Shown in pieces: positions 26,573-36,490 of a DNA stretch of 39,817 nucleotides. The notes under the pieces were generated by a model, which did no database searches, was not told the DNA's origin, and was given only the letters and a program-made list of their open reading frames with translations. Position 1 is the stretch's first letter; every line of letters begins with the position of its first letter. This DNA is from Acidimicrobiales bacterium. GTDB taxonomy: Bacteria > Actinomycetota > Acidimicrobiia > Acidimicrobiales > CADCSY01. Location of the stretch: NCBI GenBank assembly GCA_030446545.1, contig JAUJNB010000006.1:101326-141142 (forward strand), written 5' to 3'. A program made the translations under genes and the position numbers.

Positions 26573-27552
26573 GCCGGCGTGAGGAACTGCTCGGGCCCGG
26601 CCTCGAAGCGCCGCCGGCAGCCGCTGCAGCAAAAGGCGTAGGTGACCCCGTCGTGGACGGCCACGTCGTTGGAGGTGGACCGGTCGACGGTCATGCCGCA
26701 CACCGGGTCCACGGCTTCGCTCTCTCCCTCGCTCCCGGCCCCGACAGCGGCCCCGGCCGCGGCCTTGGCTGCCACCATCTCGGCCAGGACGGCGACGGCG
26801 ATCTCCACGTGGGGAAGGTCACCCAGGGCCAGGCCGGCGGGGGCCCGCACCCGGGCCAGGGCCTCGTCGGCCACGCCGCCCGCCCGCAACACGTCCATCA
26901 CCGTGGCCGCCCGGCGGGCCGACGCCACCAGGGCCACGAAACCGGCACCGGTGGCCAGGGCGGCCTCCACGGCGTCCTCGTCGTAGCGGCCCATGGTGGC
27001 CACCACCACGAACGAGGTCGGCCCCACGCCGGCCGCAGCCAGGTCGAGTCCGTCCATCACCCGGGCCGCAGCCGGGAAGTCGGTGGCCTCGGCCCCGTCA
27101 CGCTCGACCACGGTCACGTCGAAACCCACCGCCGTGGCCATGGTGGCCAGCGCCCGGGTCAGGGGTGAGCGACCCACCACCACCAGCTGCGGCGGGGGGA
27201 GGCGGGGCTCGACGAACACCTCCAGGGAGCCCTCGCTGGCGCAGCTCACCGGGGCGGTGACCACGCCCGGCCGGGACGGGGGCAGGTCGTCGGGCGGGGC
27301 CAGGTGCACCAGGCGACTCGAGCCCTCGGCCAGGGCGTCGAGGGCCTGGCGCACCACCACGGGCTCGGCGCAGGAGCCCCCCACCCATCCCCGGAGGCGG
27401 CCGTCGGCCGTCACCAGGCCGGCATCGCCGGCCCGGGCCGACACCGGGCTGGCCGACCACACCACGGTCACGCGGGCGTAGGCCTCCCGCCGTGCGACCA
27501 GGCCGGCCTCCTCAGCCACCAGCGACGGGGCGACCGGCGACGGGGCGGTCAC
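26569..27552 (-). CDS. XdhC-like protein fused to a C-terminal YHS metal-binding domain
   Basis: 327 residues. Residues 1-110 resemble the XdhC N-domain ('[18 protein letters not shown]', '[12 protein letters not shown]'), 115-255 the Rossmann half ('[17 protein letters not shown]', '[19 protein letters not shown]', '[20 protein letters not shown]'). The last 45 residues are a YHS/TRASH-type domain: '[11 protein letters not shown]' and '[13 protein letters not shown]' with Cys pairs suited to a soft metal. It should act in cofactor maturation of the CO dehydrogenase; the extra domain could sense or deliver copper for the Mo-Cu site, which is inference. GTG 27552, 34 bases after coxL. Confidence 0.85.
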   Translation of the reverse strand: MTAPSPVAPSLVAEEAGLVARREAYARVTVVWSASPVSARAGDAGLVTADGRLRGWVGGSCAEPVVVRQALDALAEGSSRLVHLAPPDDLPPSRPGVVTAPVSCASEGSLEVFVEPRLPPPQLVVVGRSPLTRALATMATAVGFDVTVVERDGAEATDFPAAARVMDGLDLAAAGVGPTSFVVVATMGRYDEDAVEAALATGAGFVALVASARRAATVMDVLRAGGVADEALARVRAPAGLALGDLPHVEIAVAVLAEMVAAKAAAGAAVGAGSEGESEAVDPVCGMTVDRSTSNDVAVHDGVTYAFCCSGCRRRFEAGPEQFLTPA

Positions 27553-27586
27553 CGCCGACGAACCAGGTGGACGACGCCCGGCCGCC

Positions 27587-29970
<2,384 letters not shown>

Positions 29971-29980
29971 GGCGTCCTCC

Positions 29981-30472
29981 TCAGCTGGGGGCGCCGGCGG
30001 AGGCCTGGCGCATCTGCTCGGCGCAGAACTGCACCGACTTGACGATGTTCTGGTACCCCGTGCAGCGGCACAGGTTCCCCGAGATGGCCCAACGGATGTC
30101 GTCCTCGGTGGGGTCGGGGTTCTCCTCCAGCAGGGCGGTGGCCACCAGCATCATGGCCGGGGTGCAAAAGCCGCACTGCAGGCCGTGCTCCTCCTTGAAC
30201 GCCTCCTGGATGGGGTGCATGGCCCCGTTGGCGGCCAGGCCCTCCACGGTGGTGACGGAACGACCGTCGACCTGGACCCCGAACATGGTGCAGGACTTCA
30301 CCGGCGTGCCGTCGACCAGCACCGTGCACACCCCGCAGCTGGTGGTGTCGCAGCCCACGTGGGCGCCGGTGAGGCGGAACACGTCGCGCAGCAGGTGGAC
30401 GAGCAGCATCCGGGGTTCGACCTCGGCGCTGCGGGACTGGCCGTTGACGGTGACCGTGATCGACTGCTTCAC
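29981..30472 (-). CDS. coxS: CO dehydrogenase small (iron-sulfur) subunit
   Basis: 163 residues with two [2Fe-2S] domains: plant-type '[18 protein letters not shown]' followed by a fourth Cys, and the helical domain with '[12 protein letters not shown]' and '[13 protein letters not shown]'. It passes electrons from the Mo site to the flavin. GTG 30472 has AGGAGG just upstream; the gene lies ten bases before coxL. Confidence 0.96.
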   Translation of the reverse strand: MKQSITVTVNGQSRSAEVEPRMLLVHLLRDVFRLTGAHVGCDTTSCGVCTVLVDGTPVKSCTMFGVQVDGRSVTTVEGLAANGAMHPIQEAFKEEHGLQCGFCTPAMMLVATALLEENPDPTEDDIRWAISGNLCRCTGYQNIVKSVQFCAEQMRQASAGAPS

Positions 30473-30532
30473 GAAACCTCCTGGGGAGTGGCGGGATGTC
30501 CTGTCGGGCGGGTACGGGGCCAGGCGCAGGGA

Positions 30533-31408
30533 TCAGGCGGCCCTGGCCCCCGAGAGCTCCTGGAGGCCGCGGGCCACGTAGACCCGCACCACGTCCCGTT
30601 TGTAGTCGGCGCTGCCCCGCACGTCGGTGCGGGGGTCGGCGGCGGCGGCGGCCAGGCGGGACGCCTCGTCGATGGTGGCGTCGGTCAGCCGGTTGCCCAC
30701 CAGGGCGGCCTCGGCCTCGGTGGCCTTGATGTTGGTGGCGCCCACACCGGTGAGGCCGATGCCGGCCCGGGTGACCTTGCCCCGCTCGGTCGACACGAAG
30801 ACGGCCACCCCGACGGTGGCGAAGTCGCCCACCTTTCGCTCCAGCTTGAGGTAGGTCCCCGAGAAGCGTCCCTCGGGGCTCGGAACCCGGGCCTCGACGG
30901 CCAGCTCGTCGGGCCGGATGGTGGAGGTGAAGGGGCCGTCGAGGAAGCGCTTGATGGGGATGCGCCGTTCGCCGGCGGTGCTCTTGACCACCACCTCGCC
31001 GTCGAGGGCGAGCATGACCGACCCGAAGTCACCCTGGGGGTCGGCGTGGCAGAGCGACCCCACCAGCGTGCCCTGGTTGCGCACGATGGGATCCGAGATC
31101 AGCGGGGCCGCCGTCGCCATGGTGGGGTAGCGGTCGGCCAGCAGGTCGGACCGCTCCAGCGTGGCGTTGCGGACCAGGGCGCCGATGCGGAGGAAGCCCC
31201 GGCCCCGCTTGCTCTCTTCCAGGTGGTCGAGGCCGGCGACCCGGTTGATGTCGATGACGACGGCCGGAGCCGCAAAGCGCAGCTTCATCAACGGGATCAG
31301 GCTCTGGCCACCGGCCAGCACCTTGGCTTCCTCCCCGTGCTCGGCCAGCAGGCCGAGGGCCTCGTCGAGCGTGGTGGGGGCGAAGTACTCGAAGTTCGAG
31401 GGGAACAC
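30533..31408 (-). CDS. coxM: CO dehydrogenase medium (FAD) subunit
   Basis: 291 residues. '[16 protein letters not shown]' opens the FAD-binding domain, '[14 protein letters not shown]' and '[15 protein letters not shown]' are the flavin signatures, and the CODH C-terminal domain ends '[12 protein letters not shown]'. It takes electrons from CoxS and hands them to the membrane. GTG 31408 is chosen for the GGGAGG site five bases upstream; an open frame extends further but without a better start. Confidence 0.95.
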   Translation of the reverse strand: MFPSNFEYFAPTTLDEALGLLAEHGEEAKVLAGGQSLIPLMKLRFAAPAVVIDINRVAGLDHLEESKRGRGFLRIGALVRNATLERSDLLADRYPTMATAAPLISDPIVRNQGTLVGSLCHADPQGDFGSVMLALDGEVVVKSTAGERRIPIKRFLDGPFTSTIRPDELAVEARVPSPEGRFSGTYLKLERKVGDFATVGVAVFVSTERGKVTRAGIGLTGVGATNIKATEAEAALVGNRLTDATIDEASRLAAAAADPRTDVRGSADYKRDVVRVYVARGLQELSGARAA

Positions 31409-31450
31409 GCACGCCTCCCAGCGCTCGGGTGACCGACGGGGTCGATGGTA
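31409..31450 (-). promoter_or_regulatory. Promoter and leader of coxMSL
   Basis: On the minus strand TACCAT (31445-31450) is followed by a leader of about 30 bases that carries GGGAGG before the coxM GTG. It lies in the 62-base gap after coxE, so coxMSL may have its own start as well as read-through from coxDE. Confidence 0.45.
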
Positions 31451-31470
31451 GGCATCACCCCCGGCGATGG

Positions 31471-32628
31471 TCAACGCAGCGTGGGCAGCAGGTCGGCCAG
31501 GGATTCCAGGCTGGACAGGTCGTGGCCCGAGAGAAAGACGTCGACGAAGGGCAGGGCGGCGGCCATGCCCCGGGCCAGGGGCTGGTAGCGAGGGTCGGCC
31601 TTGAGGGGGTTCACCCACACGATGCGATGGGCCAGGCGGGCCAGCCGGGCCGCCTCGGTGGCCAGCACGGCGGGGTCACCGCGCTCCAGGCCGTCGGAGC
31701 AGATGACCACCACTGCCCCCCGCACCAGGCCTCGCCGTCCCCAGACCCGGACCAGCTCGCCCAAGGAGTCGCCGATGCGGGTGCCGCCCTCCCAGTCGAC
31801 CACGGCCTCGGCCGCCCGGGCCAGGGCCTGGTCGGGCCGGCGCCGGGCCAGCTCGGGGGTGATGCGGGTGAGACGGGTGCCGAAGCAGAACACCTCGGTG
31901 GCGGGGGCCGGCGCCACGCCCGACCGGCTCGGTCGCCTCGACACGGCGGTGTGGGCGAATTGGAGGAGGGCCCGCGAGCAACCCCGCATGGATCCCGACA
32001 CGTCGAGCACCAGCACCACCCGTCGGGGCCGCAGCCGTCGGGTTCGACGGGCGGGACGGAGGAGCTCGCCGTGGGTGCGCAACGACGCCCGCAGCGACCG
32101 GCGCAGGTCGAGGTGACGCCCCCGGGTGGAGGGGGCCAGGCGACGGGACCGGCGCAGGGGGGGCTGGAGGTGCAGCCGGGCCATGAGGAGGCGCAGGGCC
32201 TCCAGTTCGTCGGGGCTGCACTCGGCGAAATGACGGTGGCGCAGGACCTCGGCGTGCGACGCCAGCGACCCCCTCGGGCGCTCCGGGCGACCGGGGGGGC
32301 CGGGGGTGGTCGCCGCCGGCGGCTCCAGGGTCAGGGTGGGCTGGCGGCGGGGCACGGCGCCGCTGACCTTGAGCTGGCCGCCGGGCCCCCCCCCGAGCCA
32401 GCGCTGGAAGGCCCGGTCGTAGGCGGCCACGTCGGCCCGGTCGCTCACCAGGCAGGCCCGACCCCCCCAGTACAGGTCCTCGGCGTCGGAGACGTCGAGG
32501 TCGGCCAGGGCCTGGGCATAGGTGACGATCTGGCCCGAGCCCACGGCCAGCCCCTCGCGGCGCAGGGCCTGGCCGAAGCCCACCAGGGCCGCCACCAGAT
32601 CGGCCCCGGGGGGCTCAGGTGCGGCCAC
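31471..32628 (-). CDS. coxE: CoxE-like von Willebrand factor A protein
   Basis: 385 residues. The C-terminal half is a VWA domain with the MIDAS motif 'VLVLDVSGSMRG' near residue 215 and 'VICSDGLERGDP' near 310; the N-terminal half is a charged, Pro/Arg-rich CoxE region. CoxE works with the MoxR ATPase CoxD in placing sulfur and copper at the active site. GTG 32628 overlaps coxD by 14 bases. Here coxDE precede coxMSL, whereas the Oligotropha order is MSL then DE. Confidence 0.9.
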   Translation of the reverse strand: MAAPEPPGADLVAALVGFGQALRREGLAVGSGQIVTYAQALADLDVSDAEDLYWGGRACLVSDRADVAAYDRAFQRWLGGGPGGQLKVSGAVPRRQPTLTLEPPAATTPGPPGRPERPRGSLASHAEVLRHRHFAECSPDELEALRLLMARLHLQPPLRRSRRLAPSTRGRHLDLRRSLRASLRTHGELLRPARRTRRLRPRRVVLVLDVSGSMRGCSRALLQFAHTAVSRRPSRSGVAPAPATEVFCFGTRLTRITPELARRRPDQALARAAEAVVDWEGGTRIGDSLGELVRVWGRRGLVRGAVVVICSDGLERGDPAVLATEAARLARLAHRIVWVNPLKADPRYQPLARGMAAALPFVDVFLSGHDLSSLESLADLLPTLR

Positions 32629-33493
32629 CCACCACCTCCCCCAGTCGGGCCCGGACCACCTCCACGTCGTCGTGGTCCTTGACCACCGATCCCAGCGTGT
32701 CGACGGCCACCTCGGGGTCGAGCCCGTCGGCGCCGAGGAGGGCGACGGCACGGGCCCAGTCGATCGTCTCGGCCACCCCGGGGCGCTTGGCCAGGTCGAG
32801 CCCTCGCAGCCGGGCCACTGCCGCCGCCACCTGGCGGGCCAGGGCGGCGGGCACGTCGGGCGCCCGGGCGGCCACGATCTCCACCTCCCGCTCCAGGCCG
32901 GGGTAGTCGATCCAGTGGTAGAGGCAGCGGCGCTTGAGGGCGTCGTGGAGGTCGCGGGTGCGATTCGAGGTCAACACCACGGCCGGCGGTGACGCCGCGG
33001 CGATGGTGCCCAGCTCGGGCACGGTGACCTGGAAGTCCGACAGCACCTCGAGCAGGAAGGCCTCGAACTCGTCGTCGGCCCGGTCGATCTCGTCGATGAG
33101 CAGCACGGCGCCGCCCCCGGCCCGCAGCGCCCGCAGCAGGGGTCGTTCGACGAGGAAGCGGGGGCCGAAGAGCTCGTCGACGGCGGCCTCGTCGGCGGCG
33201 GCCCGCTCCGACAGGGCCCGGATGTGCAGGAGCTGGCGGGCGTAGTCCCACTCGTAGAGGGCCTGGCCGGCATCGATGCCCTCGTAGCACTGGAGGCGGA
33301 TCAGCTCGACACCGAGGGCGGCGGCCAGCGCCTTGGCCACCTCGGTCTTGCCCACGCCGGCCTCGCCCTCCAACAGCAGCGGGCGGCCGAGCGACAAGGC
33401 CAGGAACATCGCCGTCGACAACCCGCGGTCGGCCAGGTAGGCGTGCTCGGCCAGGGCTGCGGTCATGGCCGCGGGGGAGGAGGGGCGGGGCAC
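32615..33493 (-). CDS. coxD: CoxD-like MoxR AAA+ ATPase
   Basis: 292 residues. 'LLEGEAGVGKTEVAKAL' near residue 40 is Walker A, 'LLIDEIDRADDEFEAF' near 125 Walker B, 'VVLTSNRTRDLHDALKRR' near 160 sensor 1 with the arginine finger. CoxD is the chaperone-like ATPase needed to form the [CuSMoO2] centre. Start GTG 33493 is preferred over ATG 33466 because TACCAT (33500-33505) lies six bases upstream, the leaderless spacing seen elsewhere in this window. Confidence 0.9.
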   Translation of the reverse strand: MPRPSSPAAMTAALAEHAYLADRGLSTAMFLALSLGRPLLLEGEAGVGKTEVAKALAAALGVELIRLQCYEGIDAGQALYEWDYARQLLHIRALSERAAADEAAVDELFGPRFLVERPLLRALRAGGGAVLLIDEIDRADDEFEAFLLEVLSDFQVTVPELGTIAAASPPAVVLTSNRTRDLHDALKRRCLYHWIDYPGLEREVEIVAARAPDVPAALARQVAAAVARLRGLDLAKRPGVAETIDWARAVALLGADGLDPEVAVDTLGSVVKDHDDVEVVRARLGEVVGGRT

Positions 33494-33499
33494 GGCGTC

Positions 33500-33505
33500 A
33501 TGGTA
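33500..33505 (-). promoter_or_regulatory. -10 hexamer of the cox cluster
   Basis: TACCAT on the minus strand, six bases before the coxD GTG. As coxD is the first gene of the cluster, this is the likely main promoter. No clear -35 was recognised. Confidence 0.45.
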
Positions 33506-33641
33506 GGAGGCCGGTCGCCGGGGGCGGCCAGGCCGACGGCCTCCGCGCCCGACCGGCCGGTCGCCTACCGTGTCGGTTCCGGCTGGTGGGTGACCTCGGT
33601 GAGGGACCGGGGCGCGGGCCGGGGGACGGAGGTGGCACCCC

Positions 33642-33902
33642 ATGGCGACGCAGTGCCCGAAGTGCGGGAACGAAGTGCCGGACGAGATCGGCCAGCACGC
33701 GGCGGGCCTGGTGCGGGGAACGGTCGACTGCCCCCACTGCGGGGCGAGCGTCAACTTGCGGGAGGAGACGGGCGACGAGGCCAGTGCCGACGTGGAGCGG
33801 GCCACGGCGGCGCCTCCGGGGCGGACGGAGGGACAGGATTCCTTCGCCGGCAACGACGACGTGCAGGAGGTGGCCGAGGAGCTGGGGGACAAGCCCACCT
33901 GA
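33642..33902 (+). CDS. Small zinc-ribbon protein with acidic tail
   Basis: 86 residues. 'CPKCGNEVPDEI' and 'VDCPHCGASVNL' give two CxxC pairs about 25 residues apart, a zinc ribbon; the rest is acidic and probably disordered. GGACGGAGG lies upstream of ATG 33642, and TACCGT at 33566-33571 is a possible -10. It is divergent from coxD; no function is known to me. Confidence 0.7.
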   Translation: MATQCPKCGNEVPDEIGQHAAGLVRGTVDCPHCGASVNLREETGDEASADVERATAAPPGRTEGQDSFAGNDDVQEVAEELGDKPT

Positions 33903-33922
33903 GGGGCCGTCGCCGGGCGCGG

Positions 33923-34375
33923 TCAGCGCCGGGCAGGCGTGGCGGCGTCGTGCCCGGTGGCCCGGTGGGCGGCCCGCTCGACCAGCACGGCGCCCACCAC
34001 GGGAGGCAGGACCCAGGCCAGTGGCGAACCCCAGCTCACCACTGCCAGCGCGGTCACCAGCGAGACATAGGAGCCGCAGACCAGCCGCACGTGGCGGCCC
34101 AGCCACCCTGGTGGTCGGTGCCGGGCGGCCCACCAGCCGGCGACCACGGCGGCCTCGGTGCCTCCGGCCAGGATCACGAAGGGCCACCAGGCCCGCCAGT
34201 CGAGCACCACGAAGCCGAGGGCGGTGGTGGTGATGACGGCCACGGCCGCCTGGTAGGCCCCGGTGGCGGCGTTCCGGCGCCCCCCGCCGATGGCCGCGGT
34301 GACGGCCAGTGGACCGAGAAGGAGGCCCACCACGCCAGCGGCGACGTGGACGGCCATCAAGATGGTGTGGGTCAT
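33923..34375 (-). CDS. Small integral membrane protein, divergent from padR
   Basis: 150 residues with four likely helices: 'ILMAVHVAAGVVGLLLGPLA', 'AAVAVITTTALGFVVLDW', 'WWPFVILAGGTEAAVVAGWW' and 'LVTALAVVSWGSPLAWVLP', ending in a basic tail. ATG 34375 has GGAAGGTG upstream. It shares a 48-base control region with the PadR regulator and is its likely target. The family was not recognised. Confidence 0.75.
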   Translation of the reverse strand: MTHTILMAVHVAAGVVGLLLGPLAVTAAIGGGRRNAATGAYQAAVAVITTTALGFVVLDWRAWWPFVILAGGTEAAVVAGWWAARHRPPGWLGRHVRLVCGSYVSLVTALAVVSWGSPLAWVLPPVVGAVLVERAAHRATGHDAATPARR

Positions 34376-34387
34376 GGCGGGCACCTT

Positions 34388-34427
34388 CCACTGTGGACGG
34401 ACAGGGCAGGCTAATATGCCACAGTGG
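34388..34427. promoter_or_regulatory. Paired operator-like repeats around the padR promoter
   Basis: CCACTGTGG (34388-34396) and CCACAGTGG (34419-34427) are two near-identical palindromes 31 bases apart, about three helix turns, each followed by ACGG. Between them sits TAATAT (34412-34417), the padR -10. The first covers the -35 position, the second the GTG start, an arrangement expected for autorepression and control of the divergent membrane gene. Confidence 0.6.
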
Positions 34428-35008
34428 ACGGTCAAGAGAAGGACGGCAGGCCGGCGCCGCCGCGGCCCCTGAACGCCACCGCGGCCTCGTTGCTGGGGTT
34501 CCTCCACGCCGGGCCACTGACCGGATGGGACCTGGTGGCTACCGCCGAGCTGGTCATCGGCGACTTCTGGAGCCTGACGCGCAGCCAGGTGTACCGGGAG
34601 CTGGCGGCCATGGAGGTGGCCGGCCTGGTGGAGTCCGGGGAGATCGGCCCCCGGGATCGTCGGCCCTACCGGCTCACCGACGACGGGCGGGAGGCCTTCG
34701 CCACCTGGCTCGACCGGGAGCCCGGACCCGAGCAGATCCGCTATCCCCTGCTGCTCACCATGGCCTTCGGTGAGCATCTGGCCCCCCGGCGTCTGGCTGC
34801 GTTCGTGGCCGCCCACCGCCGGGCCCATGGCGTCCGCCTGGCGGGCTACGAAGCCCTGCAGGCCGAGGCCGGGGAAGCTCTGGCTCCCTACGCGGCGGCC
34901 ACGCTCGACTTCGGCCTGCGCTACGAGCGGGCCGTCCTCGACTGGTTCGACCACCTGTCGCCCGAGGTCGGTGGGGAAGCTGCGGGCGGGGCGGGGGGCC
35001 CGGGGTAG
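34424..35008 (+). CDS. PadR family transcriptional regulator
   Basis: 194 residues. N-terminal winged helix 'ASLLGFLHAGPLTGWDL', 'WSLTRSQVYRELAAMEVAGLV' and wing 'RRPYRLTDDGREAFATWL', then a helical dimerisation domain of the Vir-like type. GTG 34424 is probably leaderless, six bases after TAATAT. Its 3' end overlaps the convergent cytochrome b-like gene by about 88 bases. Confidence 0.9.
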   Translation: MDGQEKDGRPAPPRPLNATAASLLGFLHAGPLTGWDLVATAELVIGDFWSLTRSQVYRELAAMEVAGLVESGEIGPRDRRPYRLTDDGREAFATWLDREPGPEQIRYPLLLTMAFGEHLAPRRLAAFVAAHRRAHGVRLAGYEALQAEAGEALAPYAAATLDFGLRYERAVLDWFDHLSPEVGGEAAGGAGGPG

Positions 35009-35547
35009 GTCGCGGCCTCCGGGCGGGACCGGGTGCTGCGCGTGGCCAGGGCGAGCAGGCCGGCGAAGACGGCGGTGAGGGCGACGGTGTGGACCACGAG
35101 CCACAGGCGCAGCGTGGCCTGGCTGACCTCGGAGCCGCCGAGGAGCACGAAGCGGACGTCGTCGCTGAAGGCGGCGGACAGCATGCCCTGGTAGTCGGTG
35201 CCCACCGTCACCGCCCAGAGGGCGAGCTGGTCCCAGGGCAGCAGGAAGCCGGTGTATCCCAGGGCGAGAGCGGTGACCAACAGGGCCGCCGCCGGGCGCC
35301 ACCGGCGGGAGGCCACCACGCCGACCACGAGGAAGGCGACGAGGACGGGCACGAGCAGGGCGGACGCCAGCTGGTGGGCCAGCCGGACCCCGCTGATCCC
35401 GGACGACGTGTCGCCGAGGTCGCTCCAGGCCTGGGTGGCGTTGGGCCGGTAGTTGAAGGTGAGCCACACGCCGGTGACGGCCAGCACCGCGGCCAGGACC
35501 ATCACCGCGGCGAGCAGGATGCGGTAGGCGCGGGCGAGGGGCGTCAC
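34921..35547 (-). CDS. Short cytochrome b-like membrane protein
   Basis: 208 residues with four helices. 'RLAHQLASALLVPVLVAF' (helix 2) and 'LWLVVHTVALTAVFAGLL' (helix 4) each carry one His, and 'LGYTGFLLPWDQLALWAVTVG' is the GY..LPW.Q segment of cytochrome b N-terminal domains. Classical cytochrome b has two His in each of these helices, so only one heme could be bound here. Start GTG 35547 follows GATACT by six bases. The Pro/Ser-rich C-terminal 40 residues lie antisense to padR and may be non-essential. The partner is unknown. Confidence 0.75.
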   Translation of the reverse strand: MTPLARAYRILLAAVMVLAAVLAVTGVWLTFNYRPNATQAWSDLGDTSSGISGVRLAHQLASALLVPVLVAFLVVGVVASRRWRPAAALLVTALALGYTGFLLPWDQLALWAVTVGTDYQGMLSAAFSDDVRFVLLGGSEVSQATLRLWLVVHTVALTAVFAGLLALATRSTRSRPEAATYPGPPAPPAASPPTSGDRWSNQSRTARS

Positions 35548-35582
35548 GTTGCGAGTATCGATCACCCGGCGGCCTGGTGGGA

Positions 35583-35604
35583 GCGAACTGGCGTTCGCTA
35601 CAGT
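35583..35604 (+). promoter_or_regulatory. LexA (SOS) box and -10 of imuA'-imuB
   Basis: GCGAAC-TGGC-GTTCGC (35583-35598) is a perfect match to the actinobacterial LexA box CGAAC-N4-GTTCG. The -10 TACAGT (35599-35604) touches it directly, so LexA would block RNA polymerase. The ATG of imuA' is eight bases further. Confidence 0.85.
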
Positions 35605-35612
35605 GGGCCGGG

Positions 35613-36464
35613 ATGGCACTGGCCCGGACGGTCGACCTCGACGCCCTTCGACAGGTGGGGGAGTGGGCCCGCCCCGTGGCCCTGGCCGGCGAGCAGCTCC
35701 TTCCCGTGCTGGGTCCTCTCACCCCCCTCTTTCCCGAGGGCGGCCTGCGCCGGGGGTCGATCGTCACCGTGGAGGGGGGCCCGGGGGCCACCTCGCTGGC
35801 CCTGGCGTTGGGCGCGGCCGCCTCGGCGTCAGGGTCGTGGGTGGCCGGGGTGGGCCTGGTCTCGCCCGGGTTGCTGGCTGCGGCCGAGGTGGGTGTGGCT
35901 CTGGAGCGGGTGGTGGTGGCTCAGGCCCCCCCGCACACCTGGGCCACGGTGGTGGCCGCCCTGCTCGACGCCGTCGACCTGGTGTGGGCCGGGCTCCCCC
36001 CTCGGGTGTCAGCCGGTGACGCCCGTCGCCTGGCCGCCCGGGCCCGGGAGCGGGGCTCGGTCCTGGTACCGCTGGGCCGCCACCCCCGCTGGGCTCCCGG
36101 TCCCCCAGCCGGGACTCTGGGCGATCGAGGTGACTCAGCGACCTCGATCGTCCGGAATCCGTCGCCGGGCGTGGCTTCCCTGCAGGACCGGGTCGCCCCT
36201 GGGGCCCCGGCGGGCGACCGCGCCGGTCGCCCCGGGGGCAGGGCTCGCCCGGCCACCGGCGGCTGGCCCGTGCCGGCCGACGTCCGCCTGCGCACCGTCG
36301 CCTCCGCGAGTTGGATCGGGCCTGCGGGCGACGGTGCCGGGCGCCTGGAGGCCCGCCGGGTGGAGGTGGTGGCTGCCGGCCGGGGAGCGTCGGCCCGGGA
36401 GCGGCGGGTGGCGCTGTGGCTGCCAGCGGCCGACGGCGGAGTGGCTCCCGCTGCAGGGCCGTGA
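35613..36464 (+). CDS. imuA': ImuA'-like RecA-fold protein of the SOS mutasome
   Basis: 283 residues. 'GGLRRGSIVTVEGGPGATSL' corresponds to the RecA-like Walker A region, here degenerate (GGPGATS without the Lys), as in other ImuA' proteins that support ImuB and DnaE2 in error-prone repair. 'DLVWAGLPPRVSAGDARRL' and the C-terminal 'RRVEVVAAGRGASARERRV' fit the family. Residues about 165-215 hold an unusual low-complexity stretch with strong palindromes and look inserted. LexA box upstream. GTGA overlap with a possible imuB start at 36461. Confidence 0.82.
   Translation: MALARTVDLDALRQVGEWARPVALAGEQLLPVLGPLTPLFPEGGLRRGSIVTVEGGPGATSLALALGAAASASGSWVAGVGLVSPGLLAAAEVGVALERVVVAQAPPHTWATVVAALLDAVDLVWAGLPPRVSAGDARRLAARARERGSVLVPLGRHPRWAPGPPAGTLGDRGDSATSIVRNPSPGVASLQDRVAPGAPAGDRAGRPGGRARPATGGWPVPADVRLRTVASASWIGPAGDGAGRLEARRVEVVAAGRGASARERRVALWLPAADGGVAPAAGP
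36122..36150 (+). repeat. Perfect 10-bp inverted repeat inside imuA'
   Basis: CGATCGAGGT (36122-36131), spacer of nine bases, ACCTCGATCG (36141-36150). It encodes about ten residues near position 170 of ImuA' (DRGDSATSIV), unlike the conserved sequence around it. Confidence 0.8.
36191..36232 (+). repeat. Competing hairpins inside imuA'
   Basis: GGTCGCCC occurs at 36191-36198 and again at 36225-36232, with its complement GGGCGACC at 36212-36219 between them. The central arm can pair with either side, so two alternative hairpins exclude each other. Confidence 0.75.
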
Positions 36465-36490
36465 CCGCCAGGGGTAGGGAGGAGGCCCCG

